Origin: Lachnospiraceae bacterium
GTDB lineage: Bacteria; Bacillota; Clostridia; Lachnospirales; Lachnospiraceae
NCBI GenBank assembly: GCA_017622845.1
Contig: JAGAQJ010000001.1
Coordinates: forward strand, 1 to 39,059
Length of the DNA: 39,059 bases
Reading direction: 5' to 3'
How positions within the stretch are numbered: position 1 is the stretch's first letter; each line of letters starts with the position of its first letter. Positions 1-8,172 of the stretch are shown one piece after another. The notes below the pieces were generated by a model. That model did no database searches. It had not been told where the DNA came from and saw only the letters and a list, made by a program, of their open reading frames with translations. Both the position numbers and the translations under genes were made by a program.

Positions 1-6
1 AAGAGA

Positions 7-132
7 TAAGCCCAGAGGGCTTAGCAGGTAACTGACGTTGCGGTTGGCGAACCGTTCGATGAGTCTTTAGACTCTAGCGCCGGAAACGAGCCCTTATAGG
101 GCGAAAATCAAACCACCGGCTTAGCCGGTGGT
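7..132 (+). ncRNA. Multi-hairpin structured RNA; candidate IS605/TnpB right end
   Basis: Five consecutive perfect hairpins are visible: 7-23 (7-bp stem, loop AGA), 41-54 (CGGTT/AACCG), 61-74 (GAGTC/GACTC), 90-102 (GCCC/GGGC) and 112-132 (ACCACCGGC, loop TTA, GCCGGTGGT). All three plus-strand frames are closed by early stop codons, so this is not coding. A series of short hairpins ending in a strong terminal hairpin is the layout of the right end of IS200/IS605-family elements, which also serves as the scaffold of the TnpB guide RNA. The transposase or TnpB gene would lie left of base 1 and cannot be seen. A plain structured leader or terminator array is the alternative. Confidence 0.45.
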
Positions 133-209
133 ACTGATTTTTGGGACTATCTTTTTCCTGGCAGCTCTTTTCCAGTGCTCTCTCACATTAGTTGGAAATC
201 CTTCTGCAA

Positions 210-3200
210 TTATTTTGCCACAAGCACCATAATTTCTGTCATTTCATTAAGGCTTAGTGCAATATTGCCAATCTCATTGACAAACTGTGCATTTTTTAAT
301 TCATACAAGCCAGTCTCCGAAGATTTTACAAATATGTATGCAGGCGAATTCACATATTCAGAACCCAGATTCACATGCAGGCAGACAGGATATGGCAGCC
401 TGCCTTTTACCAATGGATTGATGTAGAACGCTTCAAAGCCTTCTGCAAAATCGGATATCTTCGTTTTAATAGTACTGATATTAATTTCTGTCATTGCCGC
501 ATCAATATCATTGGAATCCAGGCTATAACCGATTCCATTTCCAAGATGTGCCATAATATACACATTTCTGCCATAATATTTTGCAAGCAGTTCCTGTCTG
601 AGAATCGCATTGTTTCCGGAATAGATGACATTAACAACCTCTCTTCCGGCATCTAATACGTCTTTTATCTCATTCGCAATGGTATAGCTGCCTGGCTCGT
701 TAGCGTCTGTCCCAGCAGACGAAGCGTTATTTGCCGAAGACGAGCTGCTATTTATCGAAGACGAACTGTTACTTGTTGAATGCGAACTGTTATTTGTCGA
801 AGACGAATGATCAGATGCCCCACTGTCGCCAACAGTATAGTTCTGTGCCGCACGTTTTAGCTCCTCATTTTCATCTCTGAACTCAATACCAAGTGTATGC
901 TTTCCTTTCTTTTCTGATGTCTCCAAAGTCTCACTTCTGATCGTAATTCTGGTGCTGCCTGCTTCTGAAGTGTAATCCACACCCTTCTGCAGCTTGTCGC
1001 CGTCCAGATATACATCTACAAAGGTATCATATTCGCCCTGTGACACCAGGGTATAGCTGCCTGATACTCCGGATTGAATATTTCCGAGCTTCTCTGTCAA
1101 TTCATACCCTTCACTTGTTGCATTGCTGACATTGTCATCCGTATTCTCTAAAACTTTTAATGTAAAAATTTTATAACAGCTGCCAAAGCTACTGTAGCTG
1201 TTGTGCATGGTAACCCCAATCCGAAACTCACCATTTTCCTTCGGGACACCGTAAAGCTCGCCGTTTGACCTAAGTTCCATACCCTCCGGAAGGCTGCCAT
1301 AAGAAAGTTCATACGTAGTGTGATTCCAGCTGTATTTGTTGTTGTTCTGTATCATCATGCCATACGGAACGTATTTTACGGCATCTGGTATCTCCTCTGT
1401 CGTAATGGTCGGATTGCCCACTGTACCGGTAAGCACTAGGCGCATCAATGTCTGCGAGCCGGATTTAATCGTAAGCGTACCGGTAATCTCTCCACTGTAA
1501 TCAGAACTCTTCCGCTTAATGCGGATCTTGCCAAGATTGGGAAGTGCACCAAATTGTGTATCATTTTCGACTGTACTGAAACCTGACAGCGCATGACTGC
1601 CGCTGAATGTCCAGTAATCATCAAGGATAACTGTCTCCGAATCAAGCTCCACTGACAAATCAGGAATTTCCTGCGTGCCAATATTTGCAAGCAATATATC
1701 ATGCACATTATGATGTAGTGAATCAATCATCACTTCACGCGTGGAGGTTATCACGCCATCCTGTATCTCTGTATGCGAGCCTGGATCCTGCAGGCTGTTA
1801 ATATAAAGACTTTCCAGACTTCCAGCTCCGTTCTCAGGCCTTATAACACGCACCCAATAATTCTGCGACTGCTCACCATCCTCAGAAGATACTGTATATT
1901 GTACTACCCCCTTGGAGAAATCATGACAGCTTTTTCCACTTTCCTCCGCTATACTGCTGCCTGCAGCATACAGTTTAACTCCTGTTGACGTCGTGAACTC
2001 AGGCGCGAGATTTGTTAAATCGGCGCCGGCGTCCGCAAAAATACTGATGTAATTATATTCGCCATAGGAATCATCATCATAAACAGGTACAAAGCTTGGC
2101 ACTTCCTGACCATCATTGCTTCTCAAACCTGTAAATGTCACTGCCGTACCGCTATACAGGTTCGCTCCGCCATTTTTGCTGACAGTTCCCGTTTCCGTAA
2201 TAAAATGTAATACCAGCTTTTGTTGCTCCGCATCGTCATCTGTCCCGATAAAGGTTGTAAAATATACACCATTACTATAATCAGCAGCATATCCTTTCTC
2301 ACCAAACAGCTCATCCTTGATATCGGTACTGCCTTCCTTCAAAGCTGCCGCTATGGAATCATACTGGCCCACGAAAGCTGCCGTCACTGCTTCGTTATCA
2401 GTATCTCCGTGGTCGCTATAATAATTTGCCCGTAAATAATATATGCCATTTGCTGGGTATTCTTTATATAATGTTGCCGTTTCCTGCCAGATTCCGTATG
2501 CTGAACTTATTTTACCAGTATTTGTTACATATTGCCCATCTTCCGAACGCAATGATGCTTCACCTACATAAGCTTTTGAACGCATCCCAAAATACAAGTT
2601 AATTGGAATACAACCACTTATGTTTCCCCATGTATCATAAGTAACCATCGCTATGTAATTATTATCATACCTTCTTATCGGATAACCGCTGTCTTTCTGT
2701 GAAACATCCTTGCACAAAATCTTATCTGTGATATCATTTCCTTGTACGGCTACCTCAGCAGAAGTATAGCCGCCTTCAAATACCTTGATACTGCCATATA
2801 CAGGCGTTGGAAATACGGAGGGATTAACCTGAAGTCCTACGTAAAATGTGTCATTCTGCTGTGCATCTTCATAAGTCTGGTAGATATACAGTGTTCTCTC
2901 TACCGCTGCCTCATCCTCGCTTACATGAGAGCTATTTAAAAAATCATAATAGTAGAAATCAGCGACCTCTACTACACTGCGTGTATCATCACTTTCTTCC
3001 TTATAGATTTCCGGAATAAGCCATTCTCTTGAACCAGCATGCTTCATACGCACACGATATCTAACAGCATCCGCATCCAGCTGGCTTCCGTCACCTGCGA
3101 TGATTTCAAGATATTTATCAGAATTATATGTGGTATTCCAGCTTAAATTAATCGTATCTCCCTTGGCTGCCATATAAAAATCAGTATCATCATTTGACCA

Positions 3201-4145
3201 ATCTTCAAACGACCAAAAGACTTTTTGATCACTGTCAAGCTCCTGCTCCCCTGCAAAAATCGATGACAGCTTCACCATCGTAAGCTCGGCGGGCGTAAAA
3301 GCTGTCAAATCTATGTCAGCCAGAATAACTTCCTGAATTGGCTGCAGCGACAGCGCTGATATCCCATCACCATCTGTAAATTCCTTTTCCTTAGGATAAA
3401 GAACAATGGTTTTTCCGCCAATTTCCAAGCTTAACTGTGTCACAGTCTCTCCGTCAAAATCAGCAGACACATAAAATTTGTGACCATCAATCTCCACACA
3501 GTCATCGGGTGTCATAAACCATTTATTTGTTGTTGTTCCATCATAAGTAAATTGTACCTCATATGGGAAAAACGGATTCTCCTCGGGAATATGAATTGTA
3601 TAACTTCCATCTTCTTCAAAGTACGCATCTCCCAGCTCCCGTTCAAAAAAGTCCTCCTTTGTCACAACATGAAATGCTGCATTTCCGGTATTAAAAATAA
3701 TTTCTTCAGAAACGACTGCTTCTTCAGTTGTTTCTTCTTCGGTTATTTCTTCTTCTGTTGTTTCTTCTTCGATCGTTTCTTCTTCAGTCGTTTCTTCTTC
3801 GGTTATTATTTCTTCTTCTGTTGTCGTTTCTTCCGTTTCAGAATCTGTAGTTTCCTCCTCTGTTGTCTCTTCCAATGAGAAATCTTCCTCTGATGATTCC
3901 TCCTCTCCTGTTGAAAAACCTGACTCTGAAGTTTCCTCCTCTGTTGGAGAAGAACCTGTTTCCAGCGTTTCTTCCTCTCCTGTCGAAGAACTTGTTTCCG
4001 GTGTCTCCTGTTCTGCCTCCTGAGTCTCCGTGCTTATCTGTGTCGGCTCAGGTTCCTGCGCCGACACAGGCATAGTCGACATCAGCATCGCCGCAGTTAC
4101 CAGCGCTGCCAGCCCTTTTTTCATAAACCTGACATTTGCTTTCAT
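210..4145 (-). CDS. Large secreted protein with acidic Thr/Glu stalk and Ig-like domains
   Basis: This is a 1311-aa predicted exported protein. Residues 1-30 form a signal peptide (two Lys, hydrophobic run, VSAQ cleavage site). Residues about 30-145 are almost only Glu, Thr, Ser and Pro in short TTEEE-type repeats, typical of an extended surface stalk. The middle is beta-rich. A motif around SLPEGMELRSNGELYGVP matches putative Ig (He_PIG) domains, followed by a segment like the X2 domains of clostridial surface proteins (DGDKLQKGVDY). A Ser/Asn linker leads to a C-terminal globular domain of about 160 residues. No LPXTG motif, SLH domain or C-terminal anchor is visible. The start has a GGAGA ribosome site. 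It is the last gene after the kinase, 107 bp downstream of it. A role as an adhesin or as a surface partner of the kinase and pilus system is inference. Confidence 0.8.
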   Translation of the reverse strand: MKANVRFMKKGLAALVTAAMLMSTMPVSAQEPEPTQISTETQEAEQETPETSSSTGEEETLETGSSPTEEETSESGFSTGEEESSEEDFSLEETTEEETTDSETEETTTEEEIITEEETTEEETIEEETTEEEITEEETTEEAVVSEEIIFNTGNAAFHVVTKEDFFERELGDAYFEEDGSYTIHIPEENPFFPYEVQFTYDGTTTNKWFMTPDDCVEIDGHKFYVSADFDGETVTQLSLEIGGKTIVLYPKEKEFTDGDGISALSLQPIQEVILADIDLTAFTPAELTMVKLSSIFAGEQELDSDQKVFWSFEDWSNDDTDFYMAAKGDTINLSWNTTYNSDKYLEIIAGDGSQLDADAVRYRVRMKHAGSREWLIPEIYKEESDDTRSVVEVADFYYYDFLNSSHVSEDEAAVERTLYIYQTYEDAQQNDTFYVGLQVNPSVFPTPVYGSIKVFEGGYTSAEVAVQGNDITDKILCKDVSQKDSGYPIRRYDNNYIAMVTYDTWGNISGCIPINLYFGMRSKAYVGEASLRSEDGQYVTNTGKISSAYGIWQETATLYKEYPANGIYYLRANYYSDHGDTDNEAVTAAFVGQYDSIAAALKEGSTDIKDELFGEKGYAADYSNGVYFTTFIGTDDDAEQQKLVLHFITETGTVSKNGGANLYSGTAVTFTGLRSNDGQEVPSFVPVYDDDSYGEYNYISIFADAGADLTNLAPEFTTSTGVKLYAAGSSIAEESGKSCHDFSKGVVQYTVSSEDGEQSQNYWVRVIRPENGAGSLESLYINSLQDPGSHTEIQDGVITSTREVMIDSLHHNVHDILLANIGTQEIPDLSVELDSETVILDDYWTFSGSHALSGFSTVENDTQFGALPNLGKIRIKRKSSDYSGEITGTLTIKSGSQTLMRLVLTGTVGNPTITTEEIPDAVKYVPYGMMIQNNNKYSWNHTTYELSYGSLPEGMELRSNGELYGVPKENGEFRIGVTMHNSYSSFGSCYKIFTLKVLENTDDNVSNATSEGYELTEKLGNIQSGVSGSYTLVSQGEYDTFVDVYLDGDKLQKGVDYTSEAGSTRITIRSETLETSEKKGKHTLGIEFRDENEELKRAAQNYTVGDSGASDHSSSTNNSSHSTSNSSSSINSSSSSANNASSAGTDANEPGSYTIANEIKDVLDAGREVVNVIYSGNNAILRQELLAKYYGRNVYIMAHLGNGIGYSLDSNDIDAAMTEINISTIKTKISDFAEGFEAFYINPLVKGRLPYPVCLHVNLGSEYVNSPAYIFVKSSETGLYELKNAQFVNEIGNIALSLNEMTEIMVLVAK

Positions 4146-4194
4146 AGTCTCCTATCTCCTTTCGCTTAAGCTTTATCATCTATGTTTCCCCAGA

Positions 4195-4245
4195 AGCCAC
4201 GGCTTCTGAAGGGATTCAAGCGGCACTGCCGCTGATTCCCGAAGT
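4195..4245 (-). other. Tandem hairpins between kinase and secreted-protein genes
   Basis: The 107-bp gap holds two adjacent stem-loops. One pairs AGAAGCC with GGCTTCT. The other has an AGCGGC/GCCGCT core extended by a near-perfect GGGAATC/GAATCCC outer stem. Neither is followed by a clear T-run on the minus strand, so attenuation, RNA processing or differential mRNA stability between the kinase and the secreted protein is more likely than simple termination. Confidence 0.5.
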
Positions 4246-4252
4246 CCTGCTT

Positions 4253-7231
4253 CTATTTTATTTTGCTATATGCCTTTCCCAGGGCAGCCAACTCCTCAAG
4301 AGAATATATGTGACACTGCCGCAAATTTCCTTCTCCATAATCAAATACAAGCATATTGCCTGATATATCACAAAGTCCCGGAAGCTTAGCAAGCTTCTGA
4401 AGTTTCTCATCCAGCAGCAGTCCATACCTCTTTCCAGAGGCATCAATATATTCTGTAATAATGTAATTGTCCAATTGCGACACGTAGGTCAGATAGTCTT
4501 CCGTCTCCAGCTCTCCAATTCTTTTTCCCGACTCAACGGAATAAACCTGTGGAGCCGCATGAAGCTCAGAGATGATTTTATATTCCTTCGTATAAAATTC
4601 CTCATATAAGTCCTTAGCCGGAGCTTCACCCAAAAACTCGCTTATCACAGCTCCATTCTCTGCACTGTACCTGCGCCGCATGCCGTCATACCATATTACC
4701 TCAAGCCAGGAACCTGTCTCATCACTGTAAAACTGCTGATCATAAATATTATCCTTGTCAGGAAGTTCTGTTTCAGCTATCAGTGTTCCGTCTTTTCCAT
4801 AAATTCGAAAACCCTGATAGCTAAAAAGCATTGCTTCGGTTTTACTGCTGCTTATGCGCGCCTCATCATGCACATATTCCGCATCATAAGAAAAAACCGT
4901 ATCTCCCCTGCCATTCTCCAACTGCATCAATCTAAGCTTGGGGTCACTCCTGTTTCCCAAAACCGCATAACCTTCTCCCAATATCGCAAATGCACACTCC
5001 TTGCTGCATGTTCCCGTTGACATCAGCCTTGCTCTGCTGTCATAGAAAGAAAAGCAGTTATCATCTGTAGCAGCCAGCACATAATCCTTCCCTGCAATCC
5101 CTCTCACCGAAAATGCCGCAATATTTGCATTCTCACTGTATGCCATCTCAATCTCTGCCGCAGTATCTGCATCTACCCGCTCAACGAGCTTTCCAGCCGC
5201 AAGATAAATCCCTTTTTCATCCGCCTGTATTAACAGCTTCTCCGCAGTATCGAATCCACCTATATATGCTCCTTCATCCACATCAATAAGCCCAAACTGT
5301 GATGTTCCATTCTTATCAACCGTAAATGCAAAATACTTCCCACAAAAGCCGCCTGCAAACCTGCTATAATCAGACTCTTCGTAAATAATCAGGTCTTCGT
5401 CAGGATTTTCACAATCAAAGATAAAAAAGCCGCCATCGCTAAAGCTCACAGCCAGCATGCTTCCATCTGCATTTAATGCAAAAATATCTCTTTGGGCATC
5501 CGCAAAGAGATCATTTACCGGTACTGTAAAATGCCTGCCTTCAAAGGAACGCTCCGCGATTTTCTCTCCGTCCGTACTTCTGTACAGAACTACCCTGCTG
5601 TCTGCTCTGTTCACAGCCGCTATAACACTTCTGTCTGCGGATATAGTAAGCGCTGTCGCAATATCTCCCTTCCAGACGGCTTCTCCTGTCTCAACATTAC
5701 AGCATGTTACGCCCTCTGTTCCTGCATAAGCAATATGTGTTTCATCCAAGAAGACACAATCTGACAAAGCCGACTGCTGTGTCGGAAATGATGCAGTCTT
5801 CTCAAGCGTCCTCATGTCAAATACGGCTGTCTCATATGCATATACTACTGCCATACGTGTACCTTGAGGCGATATTGCAATGGCAAACGGAGCACCCGAA
5901 AGCGTCAATGTATCAAGAGGCTTAAAATTTTCTGATAAATCATATACGCCAAGCGCCTGCGACAGTGCCATCTGTGCCTCTGCTGTCACAGGACCATGAA
6001 GCAGGTTTTTCCCGTCCGGTATTGCCTGCAAAGCGTAATTGACTGATGCAGAAATGTCTCCTTCCAAAAGCGCATTTGCAGAATATTCCGAGAGTGCAAG
6101 CGCTTCCTGACGCTGCTCTAACTGTTTTAATCCAATGAATGTCAAACCTACTCCTGCAAGAAACATCACAGTCAATGCTGCTGTCACGGTAATTTTTCGT
6201 CTTCTATGGCGTACTGACCTCATATCGTTTTCATGCAGATGCAAAAATGCCTGAAGCATCTCCTCTGCTGTCTGATAGCGCTCGTCCGGCTGTGGATTCA
6301 TAGCCTTTTGTAAAATCAAAGAAACTGCTTCACTGCATATCTGATTATTCAATGGTTTTACGTCTCTCGCGTCTCTCTCAGGACGTACGCCAGAAAGCAA
6401 ATGATACAGTGTAGCTCCAAGACTATAAATATCAGAACGCACATCCAATAAAATTCCTTTTTGAACATTTGTCGTGAGCTTCACATCCGACTGAATTTTT
6501 CCGTCCATTCTGTCAACAGCAGTTTCTTCATCGACTGCTGTTTCCTCATCTACTGCTGTCCTTTCATCAACTGCTGTCTCCTCGTCTATTGCTGTCCTTT
6601 CATCATCAGCAGCTTTTTCCTCCTTCTGCTGATGATTCTCACAAAACATATTGGCTGTTCCGGCTGCGGCTGCCCGATGGCTTCTGATATAATCTGCTCC
6701 ATAATGCTCCGGTGATGCATACCCTCTGCTGAATCCAACCTTGACTGCGCCTTCTTCCCCCAATGCAAGTGCAATGTTAAAATCAATCAGACATACATCT
6801 CCATTCGGCCGGAGCATAATATTAGCAGGCTTAATATCGCCATGCAGAATGCCATAAGGAGGCTGGCTGTGCAGATATACCAATGCCTCCAAAAGCTGGC
6901 ATGCCCACTTAATCACCTCCGGCTGAGACGGAAGCTCTCCTCTGCCAATCAGCTTATCCAGGCTTTCGCCTTCAATATAATCCATCACTGTGTAAACTGT
7001 TTCGTTTTCCGGCACAAAGTCATAAACCTGTGGTATATACGTGTGACTTAAGCCTTTTAACAAATCAACCTCACGGCGCAGCTTTTCTATTCCTACACTG
7101 AGCTTCCGCTTATCAGCCTTAAGTACAACAGGCTTGTTTAAGCGTATGTGTTCTCCTAAATAGACAACTCCTCCGCCTCCGGCTCCGATTTTATCTTTGA
7201 TTTCATAGATTCCTGCAATTATCTGCGGCAT
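4253..7231 (-). CDS. Transmembrane Ser/Thr protein kinase with propeller-like C-terminus
   Basis: This is a 992-aa eukaryotic-like kinase. The Gly-rich loop is at 16-21 (GAGGGG), the catalytic Lys at 38, the catalytic loop HGDIKPAN at 130-137 and the metal motif DFN (not DFG) at 150-152. An APE-like SPEH follows at 173-176, and the F-helix motif SDIYSLG is at 266-272. Between the last two is an insert of about 80 residues with an acidic tandem repeat. A basic stretch and one membrane span follow (about 347-367). The remaining 600 residues or so look like a beta-propeller (WD40/PQQ-type) and would face outside. Ligand sensing by that domain is inference. A good AGGAG site precedes the ATG. It lies 21 bp after the 52-aa gene and shares its promoter. 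PknB-type kinases phosphorylate Thr residues read by FHA domains, and an FHA and a PP2C gene lie next door. Confidence 0.9.
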   Translation of the reverse strand: MPQIIAGIYEIKDKIGAGGGGVVYLGEHIRLNKPVVLKADKRKLSVGIEKLRREVDLLKGLSHTYIPQVYDFVPENETVYTVMDYIEGESLDKLIGRGELPSQPEVIKWACQLLEALVYLHSQPPYGILHGDIKPANIMLRPNGDVCLIDFNIALALGEEGAVKVGFSRGYASPEHYGADYIRSHRAAAAGTANMFCENHQQKEEKAADDERTAIDEETAVDERTAVDEETAVDEETAVDRMDGKIQSDVKLTTNVQKGILLDVRSDIYSLGATLYHLLSGVRPERDARDVKPLNNQICSEAVSLILQKAMNPQPDERYQTAEEMLQAFLHLHENDMRSVRHRRRKITVTAALTVMFLAGVGLTFIGLKQLEQRQEALALSEYSANALLEGDISASVNYALQAIPDGKNLLHGPVTAEAQMALSQALGVYDLSENFKPLDTLTLSGAPFAIAISPQGTRMAVVYAYETAVFDMRTLEKTASFPTQQSALSDCVFLDETHIAYAGTEGVTCCNVETGEAVWKGDIATALTISADRSVIAAVNRADSRVVLYRSTDGEKIAERSFEGRHFTVPVNDLFADAQRDIFALNADGSMLAVSFSDGGFFIFDCENPDEDLIIYEESDYSRFAGGFCGKYFAFTVDKNGTSQFGLIDVDEGAYIGGFDTAEKLLIQADEKGIYLAAGKLVERVDADTAAEIEMAYSENANIAAFSVRGIAGKDYVLAATDDNCFSFYDSRARLMSTGTCSKECAFAILGEGYAVLGNRSDPKLRLMQLENGRGDTVFSYDAEYVHDEARISSSKTEAMLFSYQGFRIYGKDGTLIAETELPDKDNIYDQQFYSDETGSWLEVIWYDGMRRRYSAENGAVISEFLGEAPAKDLYEEFYTKEYKIISELHAAPQVYSVESGKRIGELETEDYLTYVSQLDNYIITEYIDASGKRYGLLLDEKLQKLAKLPGLCDISGNMLVFDYGEGNLRQCHIYSLEELAALGKAYSKIK
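6509..6600 (-). repeat. 18-bp in-frame tandem repeat in kinase gene
   Basis: About five copies of an 18-bp unit encode TAIDEE, TAVDER, TAVDEE, TAVDEE and TAVDRM (residues 213-242). Each unit carries a Thr in an acidic context inside the insert that follows the kinase activation segment. Copy number in such repeats can vary by slippage. The Thr residues are possible autophosphorylation sites that an FHA domain could bind (inference). Confidence 0.85.
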
Positions 7232-7252
7232 GTCTGCTCCTTCACCTCATGA

Positions 7253-7411
7253 TTATCTTCTTGGTTCCCCATACTCCTGCTCCAAACGCTCTCTGAGACG
7301 TTTTCCTGTAAGCCTGAATATTATGATGCTTATGACAGCCAGCACGCATGCTGCTGCCATAAGCATCATTCCAGTAAAAAAAATAATTTCGCTTGAGCAT
7401 AAACCTGTCAT
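7253..7411 (-). CDS. Small single-span membrane protein, 52 aa
   Basis: A short open frame begins ATG ACA GGT and ends TAA. It encodes a hydrophobic helix (about residues 9-33) followed by a basic then acidic tail (RLTGKRLRERLEQEYGEPRR). A weak AAAGG ribosome site lies about 8 bases before the ATG. It is the first gene after the strong promoter at 7489-7517 and ends 21 bp before the kinase start, so it belongs to the kinase operon. The family is not recognised. A membrane partner or modulator of the kinase is inference. The alternative is a non-coding leader, but the helix-plus-charged-tail pattern and the position favour a real gene. Confidence 0.6.
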   Translation of the reverse strand: MTGLCSSEIIFFTGMMLMAAACVLAVISIIIFRLTGKRLRERLEQEYGEPRR

Positions 7412-7488
7412 AATAACACTGCCTTTCTCTTCTGTCCGTAGTATTTTTCTGCCGTAATCTCTTTCAAGCTGTCTATTTTATCTGATTT

Positions 7489-7517
7489 ATTATATAACTC
7501 CTTTGCTCTTTTGTCAA
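7489..7517 (-). promoter_or_regulatory. Consensus promoter of kinase operon
   Basis: On the minus strand TTGACA (7512-7517) and TATAAT (7489-7494) are separated by exactly 17 bp, a full sigma-70/SigA consensus. It points at the 52-aa gene and the kinase. The last base of the -35 box is the first base of the proximal ACTCTATAGAGT palindrome. Confidence 0.85.
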
Positions 7518-7550
7518 CTCTATAGAGTATAATGATATACTCTATAGAGT
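7517..7550. promoter_or_regulatory. Twin palindromic operator, ACTCTATAGAGT x2
   Basis: Two perfect 12-bp palindromes lie at 7517-7528 and 7539-7550, 22 bp centre to centre (two helical turns). Relative to the kinase promoter they centre near -41 and -63. The same pair with the same spacing and the same overlap with the -35 box occurs at 20860-20893. Likely binding sites for the XRE regulator encoded at 20963-21292. The sign of the effect cannot be told. Confidence 0.85.
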
Positions 7551-7586
7551 ATTTTAATTGGTTTTCTGTTTTCGTCTATTCTTTAC

Positions 7587-7614
7587 TTGATAATTCTATC
7601 GAATATATTATAAT
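7587..7614 (+). promoter_or_regulatory. Promoter of stand-alone prepilin peptidase N-domain gene
   Basis: TTGATA (7587-7592), a 16-bp spacer and TATAAT (7609-7614) precede the gene starting at 7666. The twin operator lies 40-70 bp further upstream, so the same regulator could act on both divergent promoters. Confidence 0.6.
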
Positions 7615-7665
7615 ATGCTATAGAAGTTCTAAACGTTGCAAATGTATCATAATAGGAGATGTATC

Positions 7666-8172
7666 ATGTCTGACTTCACATTTTTTGTCATACTGTTAAG
7701 CACCAGTGCCATATTCGGCACTACAATAGGCGCCTATTACTGCACTATTGAATACCGTATACGGGCAAATCTGCCTCTGGTGACCTCCGGCTGCATCTGT
7801 CCTTCCTGTGGTCACAGGCTTGCACTGTATCATCAGATACCCATACTCAGTTTTTTCCTATTAAAGGGAAAGTGCCATTATTGCCATGCCCCTATTCCCT
7901 TCCGTTACCCTTTGACAGAAGCTGCCTTTCTGACCTACTATACACTTACCTTCTGCATGTTATATCGTTTTCCTCTTATCTTTATATCATTATGGTATTT
8001 ATTTGTTATGATATGGATATTAAAAAATGTGCATACAAAAAACAGCCGGAACTATAACCGGCTGTTAAAGGGTCTGCTGATTATCACTGCGTATCACGCT
8101 GTTATCGGACTCTTGTACATCATTTTGTATCTGGCAGTCTATGGCTCTTTCTTTCTAAACTGCCTGCCCTGA
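7666..8172 (+). CDS. Stand-alone prepilin peptidase N-terminal domain (DiS_P_DiS type)
   Basis: This 168-aa membrane protein carries the zinc-ribbon region found at the start of bifunctional prepilin peptidases: C45xxC48 and C70xxC73 flank HQIPILSFFLLKGKC, followed by PFRYPLTE. The A24 aspartyl protease domain normally fused behind it is absent. That domain is a separate gene at 11639-12280. In PilD-type enzymes this region precedes the protease domain and is tied to N-methylation of the pilin. Hydrophobic segments lie at about 5-25, 85-120 and 135-160. I chose ATG 7666 because AGGAG lies 8 bases before it. An upstream in-frame ATG at 7636 has no such site. The 3' end overlaps the convergent PP2C gene by 34 bp. 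Confidence 0.75.
   Translation: MSDFTFFVILLSTSAIFGTTIGAYYCTIEYRIRANLPLVTSGCICPSCGHRLALYHQIPILSFFLLKGKCHYCHAPIPFRYPLTEAAFLTYYTLTFCMLYRFPLIFISLWYLFVMIWILKNVHTKNSRNYNRLLKGLLIITAYHAVIGLLYIILYLAVYGSFFLNCLP

Noticed and set aside
3480-3878. 132-aa plus-strand frame rich in Phe and Cys
   Set aside because: It is the antisense shadow of the Glu-rich stalk of the secreted protein; GAA repeats read backwards give TTC.
7230-7457. 75-aa plus-strand frame near the kinase start
   Set aside because: The opposite strand has the better-supported 52-aa membrane protein with operon context.
7615-7630. Possible third operator (CTATAG core) near the start site of the prepilin N-domain gene
   Set aside because: Only the six central bases match; flanks do not fit the TACT/AGTA arms.
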